The notes: a model not told the origin generated them from the letters alone. A DNA stretch of 64,000 bases from Vagococcus fessus (GCF_003987565.1 NZ_NGJY01000002.1:1-64000), one strand, 5' to 3'. Positions 34,897-43,931 are shown, counted from the first letter of the stretch. Program-made: numbers and translations.

Positions 34897-35544
34897 TTAT
34901 TTTTTAGGTGTGACTATTTTTAAAAAGCGTGCCAATTCATCTAATGATTGTAACTGACGATTACACGTATCACTATTGTGACAAATATAGTTTCCTTTAG
35001 TTAAATAGTTCCCTTCTTTCGAGACTTTTCCTTTTGCCATAAATAAACTAACACCAGATGTGCCATGACAAATCGCACAAATTCCTTTTTTAACGTCAGG
35101 CGATAGTGTTCCTTCAAGACCTACTAGTTTATCATCTTGATAACTAATCAAGTACTTACGTTGTTTTCCACTATCATTCCAGCCATAAAAAGTTTGATGG
35201 GCTAAGTCAACTTCTTCCCATTTAGGAATACTTAGCTTTTTCGTCTTAGCAAAAACTTTTTGTAATCCTTTATCACTCGGTACTTTAAACGGAATAACGT
35301 ATGTTTTAACTTTCATAAGATAACGCTCTAAATCACGTTGCGCTTTCCCTAAGTTTAACGGCTCTTTTAAAAGTTCTTTTTGTTCTGCTGTTGCTTCTGG
35401 GAACTCTGCCATGATTTTCTCTATAGCTAACGCTTTTAAAGTTGCCACCGTTTGTGTATCGTTCACCGAACGCTGGCTTGTTGTAATGGTTATAGCTTGC
35501 TCTTCTATAATATTGTATTGATAAGGTTTAATAAATTTAGTCAT
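34897..35544 (-). CDS. FusB/FusC-type EF-G-binding protein
   Basis: The product (215 residues) matches the FusB family. An N-terminal helical bundle (about 1-85) is followed by a domain with a four-Cys zinc site: C156 and C159 (CAICHGTSGVSLFMAKGK), C188 and C194 (GNYICHNSDTCNRQ). FusB proteins bind EF-G and free it from the ribosome after fusidic acid stalls it, giving resistance; chromosomal relatives occur in Listeria and enterococci. AAAGGAGG precedes the ATG at 35544. The gene has a leader with a 17-codon ORF and a hairpin covering the Shine-Dalgarno sequence, described separately. Whether it gives fusidic acid tolerance here is inferred. Confidence 0.82.
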   Translation of the reverse strand: MTKFIKPYQYNIIEEQAITITTSQRSVNDTQTVATLKALAIEKIMAEFPEATAEQKELLKEPLNLGKAQRDLERYLMKVKTYVIPFKVPSDKGLQKVFAKTKKLSIPKWEEVDLAHQTFYGWNDSGKQRKYLISYQDDKLVGLEGTLSPDVKKGICAICHGTSGVSLFMAKGKVSKEGNYLTKGNYICHNSDTCNRQLQSLDELARFLKIVTPKK

Positions 35545-35553
35545 CTCTGTTTC

Positions 35554-35598
35554 CTCCTTTAGTGTTAACACAGCTAAAATCGGTCCTGACTAATGGAG
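35554..35598 (-). promoter_or_regulatory. Shine-Dalgarno-sequestering hairpin of the FusB-like gene
   Basis: On the minus strand CTCCATTAG (35590-35598) can pair with CTAAAGGAG (35554-35562) with one mismatch, burying the ribosome binding site. An overlapping alternative pair, GAGTT with AACTC, lies just upstream and could release it. This is the layout of translational attenuation. Confidence 0.6.
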
Positions 35599-35621
35599 TT
35601 GCTTAATTTAAACTCACTGTA

Positions 35622-35675
35622 CTAATCATTCCCGATTATGGATGACTGTACAGAGCGATGCGTTTTAATTGGCAT
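35622..35675 (-). CDS. 17-residue leader peptide upstream of the FusB-like gene
   Basis: The ORF encodes MPIKTHRSVQSSIIGND. Its Shine-Dalgarno sequence, AAAGGTGGTGATC (35680-35692), is nearly a full complement of the 16S rRNA 3' end. An extended -10 promoter (TG, one base, TATACT; -10 at 35706-35711) lies about 25 bases upstream of this ORF, so it is the first cistron. CTCTGTAC inside the ORF can pair with GTACAGTGAG after its stop. I infer that a ribosome stalled here by fusidic acid changes the fold and exposes the downstream start. Confidence 0.65.
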   Translation of the reverse strand: MPIKTHRSVQSSIIGND

Positions 35676-35739
35676 CTGTGATCACCACCTTTAAATAATG
35701 ACAATAGTATACCACACGCACTGAATTTAGAATAACAGT

Positions 35740-36594
35740 TTATTGTTCTGATAGTCTTTCTTGCATAAAGTCTCTTACGTTCTGACGTTCAGCTTCATCT
35801 ACTCTAAAGTTTAACTGCTCTGCTACACTATCTTCAAGCTCGCCAAAATAATCAAACATTAGCATTAGCTTGTTAGAAATATCTTTAAAATCACCGTTTG
35901 GGAAAATCCCTTGAAAGCGAGTCATTTCGTCTTCTGAAAGATATCTACCAATATATTTACCAAATGCCCCAGTTGAGACTTTAAACTCATGAGCTAATCC
36001 TATCTTCCAATTAACCATCTCGATTACCATCGGCACCACAAACTGGTCATAGTTATGCTTGGCATACATTAATTCCTTGCGACAAATCCCTTTCGTCACA
36101 GAAAGACATAACCATCTGAACTCATTCACTGTATCTAAAAATTCTTTTTCGGTTGGCTTTTTAATATAAAAGTGAGCCTCTGTTTCGACAGGAACTAATT
36201 CTGAAAAATTATCTTTATTTAGTAAAATCTGACGCGGTTCTTTGTTACACTCTTCTGATAGTTTCCTTACATCACACAACGTCAAATCAAGACGGTGACC
36301 ATCTTCAAACTGAATAAGATAGGCAAATTTCTCAATCCCCTCAAAATCATAAGGCTCTGAAAACCAGTCCATCGGTTTTTGCATGATTAATCGCTCACCA
36401 AAGACATCTAACCAATCGTCTTTTTTTGTAAATGACTGTATATCTTTTACATAAAAGACACAGTCAAAGTCACTGTACTTATCACGAGTCGCTGAGGGAT
36501 TAACACGAGATCCGTCCAACGTTACGGCACGAACTCTCTCGTCATTTTGTGCAAAAGTCATAATTTGTTCAAGCATCTCTTTATCTGTTCTCAT
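35740..36594 (-). CDS. ANT(6)-like aminoglycoside 6-adenylyltransferase family
   Basis: The product (284 residues) fits the ANT(6)/AadK nucleotidyltransferase family. The active-site region is VRAVTLDGSRVNPSATRDKYSDFDCVFYV (shown in part: LDGSR, then YSDFDC; about 24-48), with QKPMDWF and LDLTLCD following, and the conserved GICRKELMYAKHNYDQ and VNWKIGLAHEFKVSTGAFGKYIGRYL blocks (in part, GICRKELMYAKH and GKYIGRYL). It would transfer AMP to streptomycin, although many chromosomal relatives confer weak or no resistance. GGAGG lies 5 bases before the ATG at 36594; longer starts read through it. It stands alone with a terminator shared with the GH4 gene side. Confidence 0.83.
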   Translation of the reverse strand: MRTDKEMLEQIMTFAQNDERVRAVTLDGSRVNPSATRDKYSDFDCVFYVKDIQSFTKKDDWLDVFGERLIMQKPMDWFSEPYDFEGIEKFAYLIQFEDGHRLDLTLCDVRKLSEECNKEPRQILLNKDNFSELVPVETEAHFYIKKPTEKEFLDTVNEFRWLCLSVTKGICRKELMYAKHNYDQFVVPMVIEMVNWKIGLAHEFKVSTGAFGKYIGRYLSEDEMTRFQGIFPNGDFKDISNKLMLMFDYFGELEDSVAEQLNFRVDEAERQNVRDFMQERLSEQ

Positions 36595-36652
36595 ATAGGC
36601 CTCCATCAATTAAGCTTTATTTATGCCTCACTATAACACGTTTTAAACTAGC

Positions 36653-36683
36653 AAAAAAGCCACGACCTAGATCGTGGCTTTAC
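36653..36683 (-). terminator. Terminator after the GH4 gene
   Basis: AAAGCCACGA pairs with TCGTGGCTTT around CCTAGA, followed by T on the minus strand. It ends the beta-glucoside operon. Confidence 0.82.
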
Positions 36684-36687
36684 ACTT

Positions 36688-38076
36688 TTATTTAGACAAC
36701 ATTTCACTTACAACTGGATCTTTTACAGTAACGCCTTCTTTTTCAAGACGTGCAATTGTTTCTGAAAAGTTTGGTAAAAACTCTTTATGTGCGATTAATA
36801 ATTCATCTAAAATACGTTTAGCTGTTTCACCTGCTGTGACTAATGGGTTAATAGTGAAGGCTTGTAACGCTAAGCCATAATCCCCTGTAATCGCTGCTTC
36901 AATTGTTGTTAATTCCATATTCTTCATCACTTGTAACCAACCTTTTTCTGCTGGTTGTAATGAACCGAAGGCAATTGGCAACGCGCCTGCTGCTCCAACA
37001 AATGCTGATACTTCAACTACGCAATCTGCTGGTAGGTCTGGAACTGCTCCGTTATTTTTAGTTGATACAACAATGTGAGTATTTTTATTGCCGTAAATTG
37101 ATGCAATTGTTTCGCAAGCAGCATCTGAGTAATGAGCTCCGCCACGTTTAGCTAATTGCTCTGGTTTATGGTCTAAGTTCGGGTCTTTATAAAGCTCGAA
37201 TAATTCTGCTTCTGTTTCTTTTACTTGTTGTGCACGTGTTCCTACTGTTTTGTACTCTTCTAGAGAATGCTCTAACATTTCTTCTTCTCTATAGTAGTAA
37301 CGGTGATAGCCACACGGGATAGCTTTCATTTGTTCTAGTTGCTCTCTAAAGAATGCAACATCGAAAATATTTGCTGGAAGCCCAGCATCTTCACTGTACA
37401 TTTTATCAATAATTTTAAGCGTCACATCTTCGCCATCTGAATTTGTTACACGGTGCCAGTGGAAATGGTTAAGTCCTGCAAATTTATAAACTAACTGGTC
37501 TAATGTTGTATCTAACATTTTGGGTTCCATCATCATAGCCCCTACAGGAACATTACATAACCCCATGACTTTATCCCATTTACCATAACGAACAATCGCC
37601 TCTGTTACCATACCTGCTGGATTTGTAAAATTGATTAACCATGCGTCTGGACATAAATGTTTCATATCTTCAACAATATCTAAGATAATAGGAATAGTTC
37701 TGAATGCTTTAAACATCCCACCCGCTCCATTTGTTTCTTGTCCGATCATACCGTAGTAACCTGGAATACGTTCATCTTTAATACGAGCGTCTAATAAACC
37801 AACACGGAATTGAGTGGTTACAAAGTCAGCATTTTTTAATGCTTCTTCTCTATCTAAAGTCAAATGAATCTCTACATCATATGGAGAGGCATCCCACATA
37901 CGTTTTGCCATCGCCCCAACGATCTCTAATTTTTCTTTACCTGCTTCAATATCTACTAACCAAATTTCTCGGATTGGTAACTCATCGTAACGTTTAATAA
38001 AGCCTTCCATCAATTCTGGTGTATAACTAGAGCCTCCACCAATTGTTGCAATCTTAATGCCGTTTTTTTCTGTCAT
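36688..38076 (-). CDS. 6-phospho-beta-glucosidase, GH4
   Basis: The product (462 residues) is a GH4 enzyme that cleaves phosphorylated beta-glucosides with NAD and a divalent metal. The N-terminal Rossmann motif is IATIGGGSSYTPELMEG. The NFTNPAGMVTEA and GLCNVP blocks carry the metal and redox residues (Cys in GLCN, His in AGLNHFHW). The sequence best fits CelF/LicH types rather than alpha-glucosidases. The ATG at 38076 follows AAGGAGTG; an in-frame GTG at 38085 lies too close. The gene follows the PTS EIIC gene by 144 bp and completes sugar entry. Confidence 0.88.
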   Translation of the reverse strand: MTEKNGIKIATIGGGSSYTPELMEGFIKRYDELPIREIWLVDIEAGKEKLEIVGAMAKRMWDASPYDVEIHLTLDREEALKNADFVTTQFRVGLLDARIKDERIPGYYGMIGQETNGAGGMFKAFRTIPIILDIVEDMKHLCPDAWLINFTNPAGMVTEAIVRYGKWDKVMGLCNVPVGAMMMEPKMLDTTLDQLVYKFAGLNHFHWHRVTNSDGEDVTLKIIDKMYSEDAGLPANIFDVAFFREQLEQMKAIPCGYHRYYYREEEMLEHSLEEYKTVGTRAQQVKETEAELFELYKDPNLDHKPEQLAKRGGAHYSDAACETIASIYGNKNTHIVVSTKNNGAVPDLPADCVVEVSAFVGAAGALPIAFGSLQPAEKGWLQVMKNMELTTIEAAITGDYGLALQAFTINPLVTAGETAKRILDELLIAHKEFLPNFSETIARLEKEGVTVKDPVVSEMLSK

Positions 38077-38220
38077 TGTCGTCACTCCTTAGTAGTTTTG
38101 TTATGAGTCAATTGTAAGCCTTTTCTTTTGATGCGTCGTTAGTTTTTAAAAAACGAAACTCATATTTACAAATTAATGATAATCTAGTAAACATTTTGTA
38201 AATTTTGTTCCAATTCCCTA

Positions 38221-39501
38221 CTACATTTCTCCTTTTTCTACTTTCAAAGCTTTCTGATCTTCCACTTTGAAGAACGGGAAGAAAATACAGAAGCTTATAA
38301 AAATTTCAATAACTTGGAAAACAGCTCCCCGCCAGCCTGATAAAATAAAACCTGAGAAAATAGGAGGCATTGTCCAAGGTAACTGTAGTCCATTGGTTAA
38401 CGGTACAATCCCCAGTGCCATGACGACATACGTTAAGATTCCTAATACAAGAGGACAAAGAACAAACGGAATTAACATAATCGGATTCAATACGATCGGC
38501 ATCCCAAAAATCAAGGGTTCATTGATATTAAAAATAGCAGGTCCAAATGATAATTTACCCAATACTTTGAACTGACTTGATTTTGCAAAAAACATACATG
38601 CAATTGCTAATCCAATTGTCCCACTTGCTCCACCAATTTTTATATAGTTACTATAGAATTGCATGTTAACAATATTCGGAAGGACATCACCTCTAGCAAA
38701 AGCTTCTGCATTCTCTACCGCTAGCGCTGTCCAAATAGGTGTCATAACTGCTAACATAATGTTTGAACCATGAATCCCAAATGCCCATAATGTCGCTTCG
38801 AATAATATTAAAACAATAAGTGCAGGTAATGAACTACCTAATGATAATAGTGGTTTTTGTAATATTTCAAATATAAAATTATGTGCTGTTTCAAACGGCG
38901 TTAATAAAAATCCAATACGAATTAAATTAACGATAACAACAACAATAAATCCAGGGATTAGTGCAGAAAACGAGTTCGCTACATTCGGTGGTACAGACTC
39001 TGGCATCTTGATAACCCACCCACGCTTGATCACTAATCTAAATAATTCAACTGATAAAATGGTCACTATCATCCCAATAAATAAGCCTGCTGCACCAAAA
39101 TTAGCAATCGGTAAGCCTTCTGCTCCAGTAGAATCTTTCATAACAGGTGTTAAAATAAAGAAAGCTAATAGCGATACTGCTTGACTACCTACAATATCTA
39201 TTTTATATTCCTTAGCTAAACTTCTTGATATTCCTAAAATGACAAACAACGTCATAATATTCATCGTCATTGTGTTAACAGTTAAAAAATAACTCGGCCA
39301 CTCTTTTCCAAGAAGCCCTTCCATAAAATCAAGATACGGTTGAAACGGTAGCTGAGTAATCAATAAAAAGACTGAACCGATAATAAGTAGTGGCATAACC
39401 ACAAAAAATCCATCTTTAATTGCTGTTAAATATCTATTTCGGTCTAATTTTTGAGCCAGTGGTGCAAGTTTATTTTCTACTGCTTCTAGAAATTTATCCA
39501 T
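38221..39501 (-). CDS. PTS EIIC, lactose/cellobiose family
   Basis: The product (426 residues) is the membrane EIIC of the lactose/cellobiose family, with about ten membrane segments. Key blocks are NRYLTAIKDGFFVVMPLLIIGS (in part), GIHGSNIMLAV, GGASGTIGLAI and the NINEPLIFGMPIVLNP loop that forms the sugar site. It imports a beta-glucoside, probably cellobiose or an aryl-beta-glucoside, with phosphorylation. The EIIA and EIIB partners are not in this window and would have to be shared from elsewhere. GAGGAG precedes the ATG. The promoter and cre site lie at 39530-39577. Confidence 0.88.
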   Translation of the reverse strand: MDKFLEAVENKLAPLAQKLDRNRYLTAIKDGFFVVMPLLIIGSVFLLITQLPFQPYLDFMEGLLGKEWPSYFLTVNTMTMNIMTLFVILGISRSLAKEYKIDIVGSQAVSLLAFFILTPVMKDSTGAEGLPIANFGAAGLFIGMIVTILSVELFRLVIKRGWVIKMPESVPPNVANSFSALIPGFIVVVIVNLIRIGFLLTPFETAHNFIFEILQKPLLSLGSSLPALIVLILFEATLWAFGIHGSNIMLAVMTPIWTALAVENAEAFARGDVLPNIVNMQFYSNYIKIGGASGTIGLAIACMFFAKSSQFKVLGKLSFGPAIFNINEPLIFGMPIVLNPIMLIPFVLCPLVLGILTYVVMALGIVPLTNGLQLPWTMPPIFSGFILSGWRGAVFQVIEIFISFCIFFPFFKVEDQKALKVEKGEM

Positions 39502-39529
39502 CGATTAAACACTCCTCTTATTCAGTTGT

Positions 39530-39577
39530 TGTAAACGTTTACATATAAAGAGTAAAGTGTTACGCCTAATCATACAA
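39530..39577 (-). promoter_or_regulatory. Promoter and perfect cre site of the EIIC-GH4 operon
   Basis: On the minus strand TTGTAT (39572-39577) and TACTCT (39549-39554) are 17 bp apart. The palindrome TGTAAACGTTTACA (39530-39543) fits the CcpA consensus completely and would cover the start of transcription, giving catabolite repression. Confidence 0.8.
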
Positions 39578-39656
39578 TTCGAAACAATGATTTAAAAAAA
39601 GAATTTACAGAATGTTATTTTTTATACTAGAAGCAGACAGAATATTTTTTACAGAT

Positions 39657-39723
39657 TGTCTCTCTATTTAATTAAAAGAGACATTTTACATTAATTAAGA
39701 TACAATTAATGTAAACGCTATAC
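39657..39723 (+). promoter_or_regulatory. Operator-like repeats upstream of the MurR/RpiR gene
   Basis: Two inverted repeats sit side by side: TGTCTCT with AGAGACA (39657-39683) and ACATTAATT with AATTAATGT (39688-39712, 7-bp spacer). The second overlaps a partial cre match, TGTAAACGCTATAC (39710-39723). They are candidate sites for the MurR/RpiR regulator and for CcpA. Confidence 0.6.
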
Positions 39724-39745
39724 TAAAAGTGAAGGAGCTTATCTT

Positions 39746-40621
39746 ATGCTGTTAACAGAAAAATTAAAGAAAACTCTATTTTCACCTACTGAACAAGTGG
39801 TTGTTGACTATTTATTAGACAAACGCTCACTAATAGCCAATCAAACGATAAAAATGATTGCTGAAGAAACTTATACAAGTCCTTCGATTCTTATTCGCAT
39901 CTCAAACAAGATGGAGTTTGGCGGTTGGACTGATTTCAAAAAAGCATTCTTAGCTGAAATAAACTATCTAGATACTCATTTTCAAGAAATCGATGCTAAC
40001 TTTCCTTTTACAGAAAAAGATTCATTCACAACTATTGCAAATAAACTTGGGACGCTCCTTCAAGAGACCATCACAGATAGCCTTGATTTACTTCACCACG
40101 ACGACTTGGCCAAAGCCATTCGTTTAATGGAAGATGCCCCCACTATTAAAATATTTACGAGTAACATCAACGTTTACCTTGCTCAAGATTTTTGTCATAA
40201 AATGAAACGTATCAATAAAAATGTCTCCATTATTAGTTTAGATGGCGAGCAAGTTTTTGAAGCAACCAATTCTGACAGTTCTGTCCTAGCTTTATTAATC
40301 TCATATAGTGGTGAAACACGATCCATCACGCATCTATTGCCTATACTGAAAAAAAATAAGGTAAAAATACTCGCTTTAACCAATATGGGTGAGAATACCA
40401 TTGCAGCTAATGCTGATTGTTCTCTAAAAATCTCAACTCGAGAAAAATTGTACTCTAAAATCGGGGGATTCAGCAGTCACTACTCTATCTATTTTCTACT
40501 AGATACGCTATACTCATGTATCTTTTCTCTAAATTACCAAAAAAATCTGGATCATACGATTGCCATCTCCAAGATGAATGATCCGCGATGTTCACAACTT
40601 GAAACACTAAAAGAAGACTAA
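39746..40621 (+). CDS. MurR/RpiR family sugar-phosphate regulator
   Basis: The product (291 residues) has an N-terminal HTH_6 domain (about 1-77, with LFSPTEQVVVDYLLDKR and TSPSILIRISNKMEFGGWTDFK in part) and a SIS sugar-phosphate-binding domain (about 115-250, with ALLISYSGETRSI and ILALTNMGENTIAANADCSL in part). It is divergent from the EIIC-GH4 operon and probably senses its phosphorylated sugar. AAGGAG lies 9 bases before the ATG. Confidence 0.87.
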   Translation: MLLTEKLKKTLFSPTEQVVVDYLLDKRSLIANQTIKMIAEETYTSPSILIRISNKMEFGGWTDFKKAFLAEINYLDTHFQEIDANFPFTEKDSFTTIANKLGTLLQETITDSLDLLHHDDLAKAIRLMEDAPTIKIFTSNINVYLAQDFCHKMKRINKNVSIISLDGEQVFEATNSDSSVLALLISYSGETRSITHLLPILKKNKVKILALTNMGENTIAANADCSLKISTREKLYSKIGGFSSHYSIYFLLDTLYSCIFSLNYQKNLDHTIAISKMNDPRCSQLETLKED

Positions 40622-40650
40622 AAAAATAGAGCCTGCTTGGCTCTATTTTT
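40621..40650. terminator. Bidirectional terminator
   Basis: AAAATAGAGCC pairs with GGCTCTATTTT around TGCTT, between the convergent regulator and ClbS/DfsB genes. Confidence 0.85.
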
Positions 40651-41155
40651 CTTTAATTAACTTCTTATATTTTTTAACTTTTTTCAATGCCCAGTCATAA
40701 TGACTAGATGTTGCAGACACTAGATATGCCCCTAATGAGGTTGTATTAGTCCACTTATAATATTTCTTAGTAAATAACTCTTCATTTGTATGTGAAGAAA
40801 TAATAGCCATGACTTTTTCATGTGTGTCTAAAACTAATTGTTTACTTTGCGACAGACTTATATCCTGACACGCTTCCCAAAAACACTGATTCAAATCAGG
40901 TGTTGTCTTCCATGTATACCCTTCCTTGGGCATAACAGGCTTTTCTCCAGACATACCGACCTCGTACCACGTTAAAAATAACTTATGCCACTCATGCAAA
41001 TGACACAACACATCCCTAATTGTGCGATCTCGGTCTTCAAAAGGAAAAATCGCTTCTTGTTCTTCCTCTGTCATTGACTCAATAAGTTCCATTAATTTAC
41101 TATAATTTTCTGATGATAAGGTCACTAAACTTTCTTTTGTTGTCGGTCTAGCCAT
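40643..41155 (-). CDS. ClbS/DfsB family four-helix protein
   Basis: The product (170 residues) matches the ClbS/DfsB (DUF1706) family. It starts MARPTTKESLVTLSSENY and has the conserved FEDRDRTIRDVLCHLHEWHKLFLTWY block (in part; about 39-64) and a C-terminal SATSSHYDWALKKVKKYKK. Named members resist colibactin or bind DNA; most are uncharacterised. AGGGAGG precedes the ATG. It is divergent from the multicopper oxidase gene, with about 215 bp between them that show no clear operator. Confidence 0.8.
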   Translation of the reverse strand: MARPTTKESLVTLSSENYSKLMELIESMTEEEQEAIFPFEDRDRTIRDVLCHLHEWHKLFLTWYEVGMSGEKPVMPKEGYTWKTTPDLNQCFWEACQDISLSQSKQLVLDTHEKVMAIISSHTNEELFTKKYYKWTNTTSLGAYLVSATSSHYDWALKKVKKYKKLIKEK

Positions 41156-41370
41156 GGTATAGCCTCCCTTTAGTTATGTTTATATAAAAAATTATAAGTT
41201 ACTTTTAAAGATTACACCATCAAAAACCTATATTTCTGCTTATTATAAGACAATTATATAATAACCATCTATCAGTGACTTTTTACTCTCACTTTCTTCA
41301 AAGAAAATTCCTATCTCTCGAAGTGTTATTATATTATACTCAACCTTAGAAAACGAAGGAGGATTTACTC

Positions 41371-42789
41371 GTGATAATCAAAAAAATAGTCCCACTCTTA
41401 ACCTTACTTTTAGTTGGGGCTGGATGCACAAAAAAAGAAGCCTTACCAGAAGATAATGAAACTAAGTCACACCCAACAGTGAAGCAAAATAATCATTCCG
41501 ATGATAGCAAGATAACACCCGGTCTGTATTCACTTGACTACACTGCATTAGTAAGTAATGATCCTGTTAAGAAAATCGATTTAGTTATAAATGAAATTGA
41601 CTACGAACTTGATGGTAAAACCTTTAAACGTTGGGTGTATACAGATAAAAATAACACACCTTATTATGCTGGTATGCCTCTTATTCTAAACAAAGGACAA
41701 CAAGCTACCATTACAGTAACAAATAATACCTCTGCTGATACAAATATTCATTGGCATGGTTTAGCCTTACCGAATGATCAAGACGGCCCTGGTCTTCTTA
41801 TTAAAAAAAATGGTGGCACCTTCACTTATAACTTCACACCAGACTACACTGGAACCTATTGGTATCATTCTCACAATCGTCCCGTTCGCGATCAAGTTGA
41901 TAATGGCATGTACGGTCCTCTTGTTATTTTAGATGACACAGATAAAAAGTATACTAACGATCAACTACTTGTTTTAGATGATTGGGTTGTTAATAACGAA
42001 GAAGGTCATATGCAAGTTGAAGGCGATGTTGATACTGTTAACGGACTGACCGGACAAGATATTGAACCACTTACAGTGACAAATGGTGATAAAACAAAAC
42101 TTAGATTTGTTCAAGCTGCTACAGCTAAAAGTACAACCCTTTTCTTCCCAGAAAAAATTCTCATCACTCATACAGACGGGATGCCTTTAGAAAAACCTAT
42201 CTATACAAAAGAGCTGACATTAGCACCTGGAGAGCGTTATGATGTAGAAATGATTTTGTCTGGAACGAAAGATAAAACACTCGATATAAAAAATGACCGC
42301 GACCAAGGATTCAGTATCCCTATTAACTACCACTATGACGCTAAAGTAAAAGAAGCTCCTACTTTCACTAAATCTGCTACTTCCCATAAAGAAATACAGA
42401 CAGGGGAAAAAGATTTAACTAAGCCAGATATCTTTGTTGAAATGGATAGCCAAATGAGCTCGAACGGTCACGAATGGACAATTAATGGTGAGGTATTCCC
42501 AGATACAGAATCATTTGATTTAAAAAAAGACAAACCTTACGTGATTCGCTTTAAAAATAATAATCACATGAGTAACCATCCTATGCATATTCACGGCGCA
42601 CACTTTAAAATTCTCTCACAAGATGGCACGCCTGTAACTGATAACATTTGGAAAGATACCATCGACGTTGCACCTAATGGTTACACTGATATTCTAATTC
42701 AATTTGACCGTGTTGGGGAATGGATGCTACATTGTCACATCCTCGACCATGAAGATGGCGGTATGATGACAACTATAAATGTAGCTTAG
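41371..42789 (+). CDS. Multicopper oxidase lipoprotein
   Basis: The product (472 residues) has a lipobox (LLVGAGCTKK, Cys 19) and three cupredoxin domains. All copper ligand sets are visible: HWHG (about 127-130), HSH (about 166), HPMHIHG (about 407) and HCHILDHEDGGMM near the C-terminus, which includes the type 1 Cys and axial Met. It would oxidise Cu(I), Mn(II) or phenolic or bilirubin-like substrates outside the membrane. GTG start at 41371, with AAGGAGG 9 bases upstream. A strong terminator follows. A role in copper tolerance is the likeliest but no copper operator was seen. Confidence 0.88.
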   Translation: MIIKKIVPLLTLLLVGAGCTKKEALPEDNETKSHPTVKQNNHSDDSKITPGLYSLDYTALVSNDPVKKIDLVINEIDYELDGKTFKRWVYTDKNNTPYYAGMPLILNKGQQATITVTNNTSADTNIHWHGLALPNDQDGPGLLIKKNGGTFTYNFTPDYTGTYWYHSHNRPVRDQVDNGMYGPLVILDDTDKKYTNDQLLVLDDWVVNNEEGHMQVEGDVDTVNGLTGQDIEPLTVTNGDKTKLRFVQAATAKSTTLFFPEKILITHTDGMPLEKPIYTKELTLAPGERYDVEMILSGTKDKTLDIKNDRDQGFSIPINYHYDAKVKEAPTFTKSATSHKEIQTGEKDLTKPDIFVEMDSQMSSNGHEWTINGEVFPDTESFDLKKDKPYVIRFKNNNHMSNHPMHIHGAHFKILSQDGTPVTDNIWKDTIDVAPNGYTDILIQFDRVGEWMLHCHILDHEDGGMMTTINVA

Positions 42790-42813
42790 ATATCATTTCT
42801 CTATCACTAAAAT

Positions 42814-42849
42814 AAAAAAACGCAATCCACGATGGATTGCGCTTTTTTT
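42814..42849 (+). terminator. Terminator after multicopper oxidase
   Basis: CGCAATCCA pairs with TGGATTGCG around CGA, preceded by A-run and followed by seven T. Confidence 0.88.
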
Positions 42850-42933
42850 ATTAAATCGAATAGCTTAATTGAAGTTTTAATCTCTAACTCTAATAGTCAG
42901 TTTTTTTACTTATAATTTCTCTACTAAAATACC

Positions 42934-43122
42934 TTATTTGACAGGATAGACTAACTTCCCATTTTTGTCATAAATTTTACTTTCAAATTCTTCTGTTTCT
43001 GTCGTGTTAGTTTGTTTTTCTGCAGTAGTGGGTGTTGAGACCTGCGATAAGTAAACCAATAAACCAGATAACCCAATAATCCCCAGTAAAGTTAGTCCTA
43101 ATATTACTTGCTTCACTTTCAT
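42934..43122 (-). CDS. Small membrane or secreted peptide, unknown
   Basis: The product (62 residues) has a hydrophobic N-terminal segment (about 4-26) that may be a signal anchor, then a short Thr/Glu-rich region and the end ESKIYDKNGKLVYPVK. I do not recognise it. GAGGAA precedes the ATG by 8 bases. It lies downstream of the PepSY lipoprotein in the same direction. Its support is the ribosome binding site and the plausible topology only. Confidence 0.5.
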   Translation of the reverse strand: MKVKQVILGLTLLGIIGLSGLLVYLSQVSTPTTAEKQTNTTETEEFESKIYDKNGKLVYPVK

Positions 43123-43219
43123 TTAAGTGTTCCTCATTTCATTCAATAAAATACCATTAAATAAAGTATAACAAGTTCATCTTATTTTGACCTTACTTTA
43201 TTTATTAAGTTTTTATGAA

Positions 43220-43831
43220 TTAATCGTCAAATTTAATTTCCAGTAATTCTTTAGAAATAGCATCTATTTTTAATTTCACTTTCTTATTATCCGCTCTAAC
43301 TGAGACTTCCCAATACGTTATTCCGAGATTCTTTTCCAACGACATCTCCTCTAAGCGGCTGCCTTTGACCTTTTCTTCTGCTACTTTTAAAATTTCTTCA
43401 ACTTCAGCTAACTTACTTATCTCAATTGCTTGTGCATCAAGAACCGATTCATCCTGTTCTTCTCTATCCAAAGGCTCTGTTTCTTTATCCAATACTTCTT
43501 TTGTAACAGCATCATAGACTACTTTATAGTCATTAGTGTCATCTTTACCCTCAATTTTATAGACCCAATTACCTCTTTCTTTTTCTAATTCAACTTCGGT
43601 AACTGTCGCATCTTTTGTTAGCTCTTGATAACGTGTAATCGCATCTGCTAGTGTGACTTCTATTTTTACGCCTTCTGGATTCGGATCAGGCTTCACTAAC
43701 TCTTCAATATCTAATTTCTTCTCAGTAATATCTTCTTTTACTTGGGTCTTAACCTCTTTATTCTCACATCCTGTTAAAAAGGTCAGCCCTATTATACCAA
43801 AAATACTAACCATTACTAAATTCTTCTTCAT
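43220..43831 (-). CDS. PepSY-domain lipoprotein
   Basis: The product (203 residues) has a lipobox (FLTGCENK, Cys about 22) and two PepSY-like modules: about 55-120 (ADAITRYQELTKDATVTEVELEKERGNWVYKIEGKD in part) and about 132-203, each with a helix followed by a W-x-Y or Y-W strand. PepSY domains are thought to restrain proteases or bind peptidoglycan or metals. GGAGG precedes the ATG at 43831; the longer frame to 43894 reads through this site. It is divergent from the Vat-like gene, with a perfect inverted repeat between them. Confidence 0.75.
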   Translation of the reverse strand: MKKNLVMVSIFGIIGLTFLTGCENKEVKTQVKEDITEKKLDIEELVKPDPNPEGVKIEVTLADAITRYQELTKDATVTEVELEKERGNWVYKIEGKDDTNDYKVVYDAVTKEVLDKETEPLDREEQDESVLDAQAIEISKLAEVEEILKVAEEKVKGSRLEEMSLEKNLGITYWEVSVRADNKKVKLKIDAISKELLEIKFDD

Positions 43832-43931
43832 ACTAGCCCCTCCTCCAATGATACTTCTAGTATACCGTATAAAATAAATAACACCTCGTACCAAGGTCTG
43901 ATATCTTAAGAAAAAATGAGTTTCGATCTGT

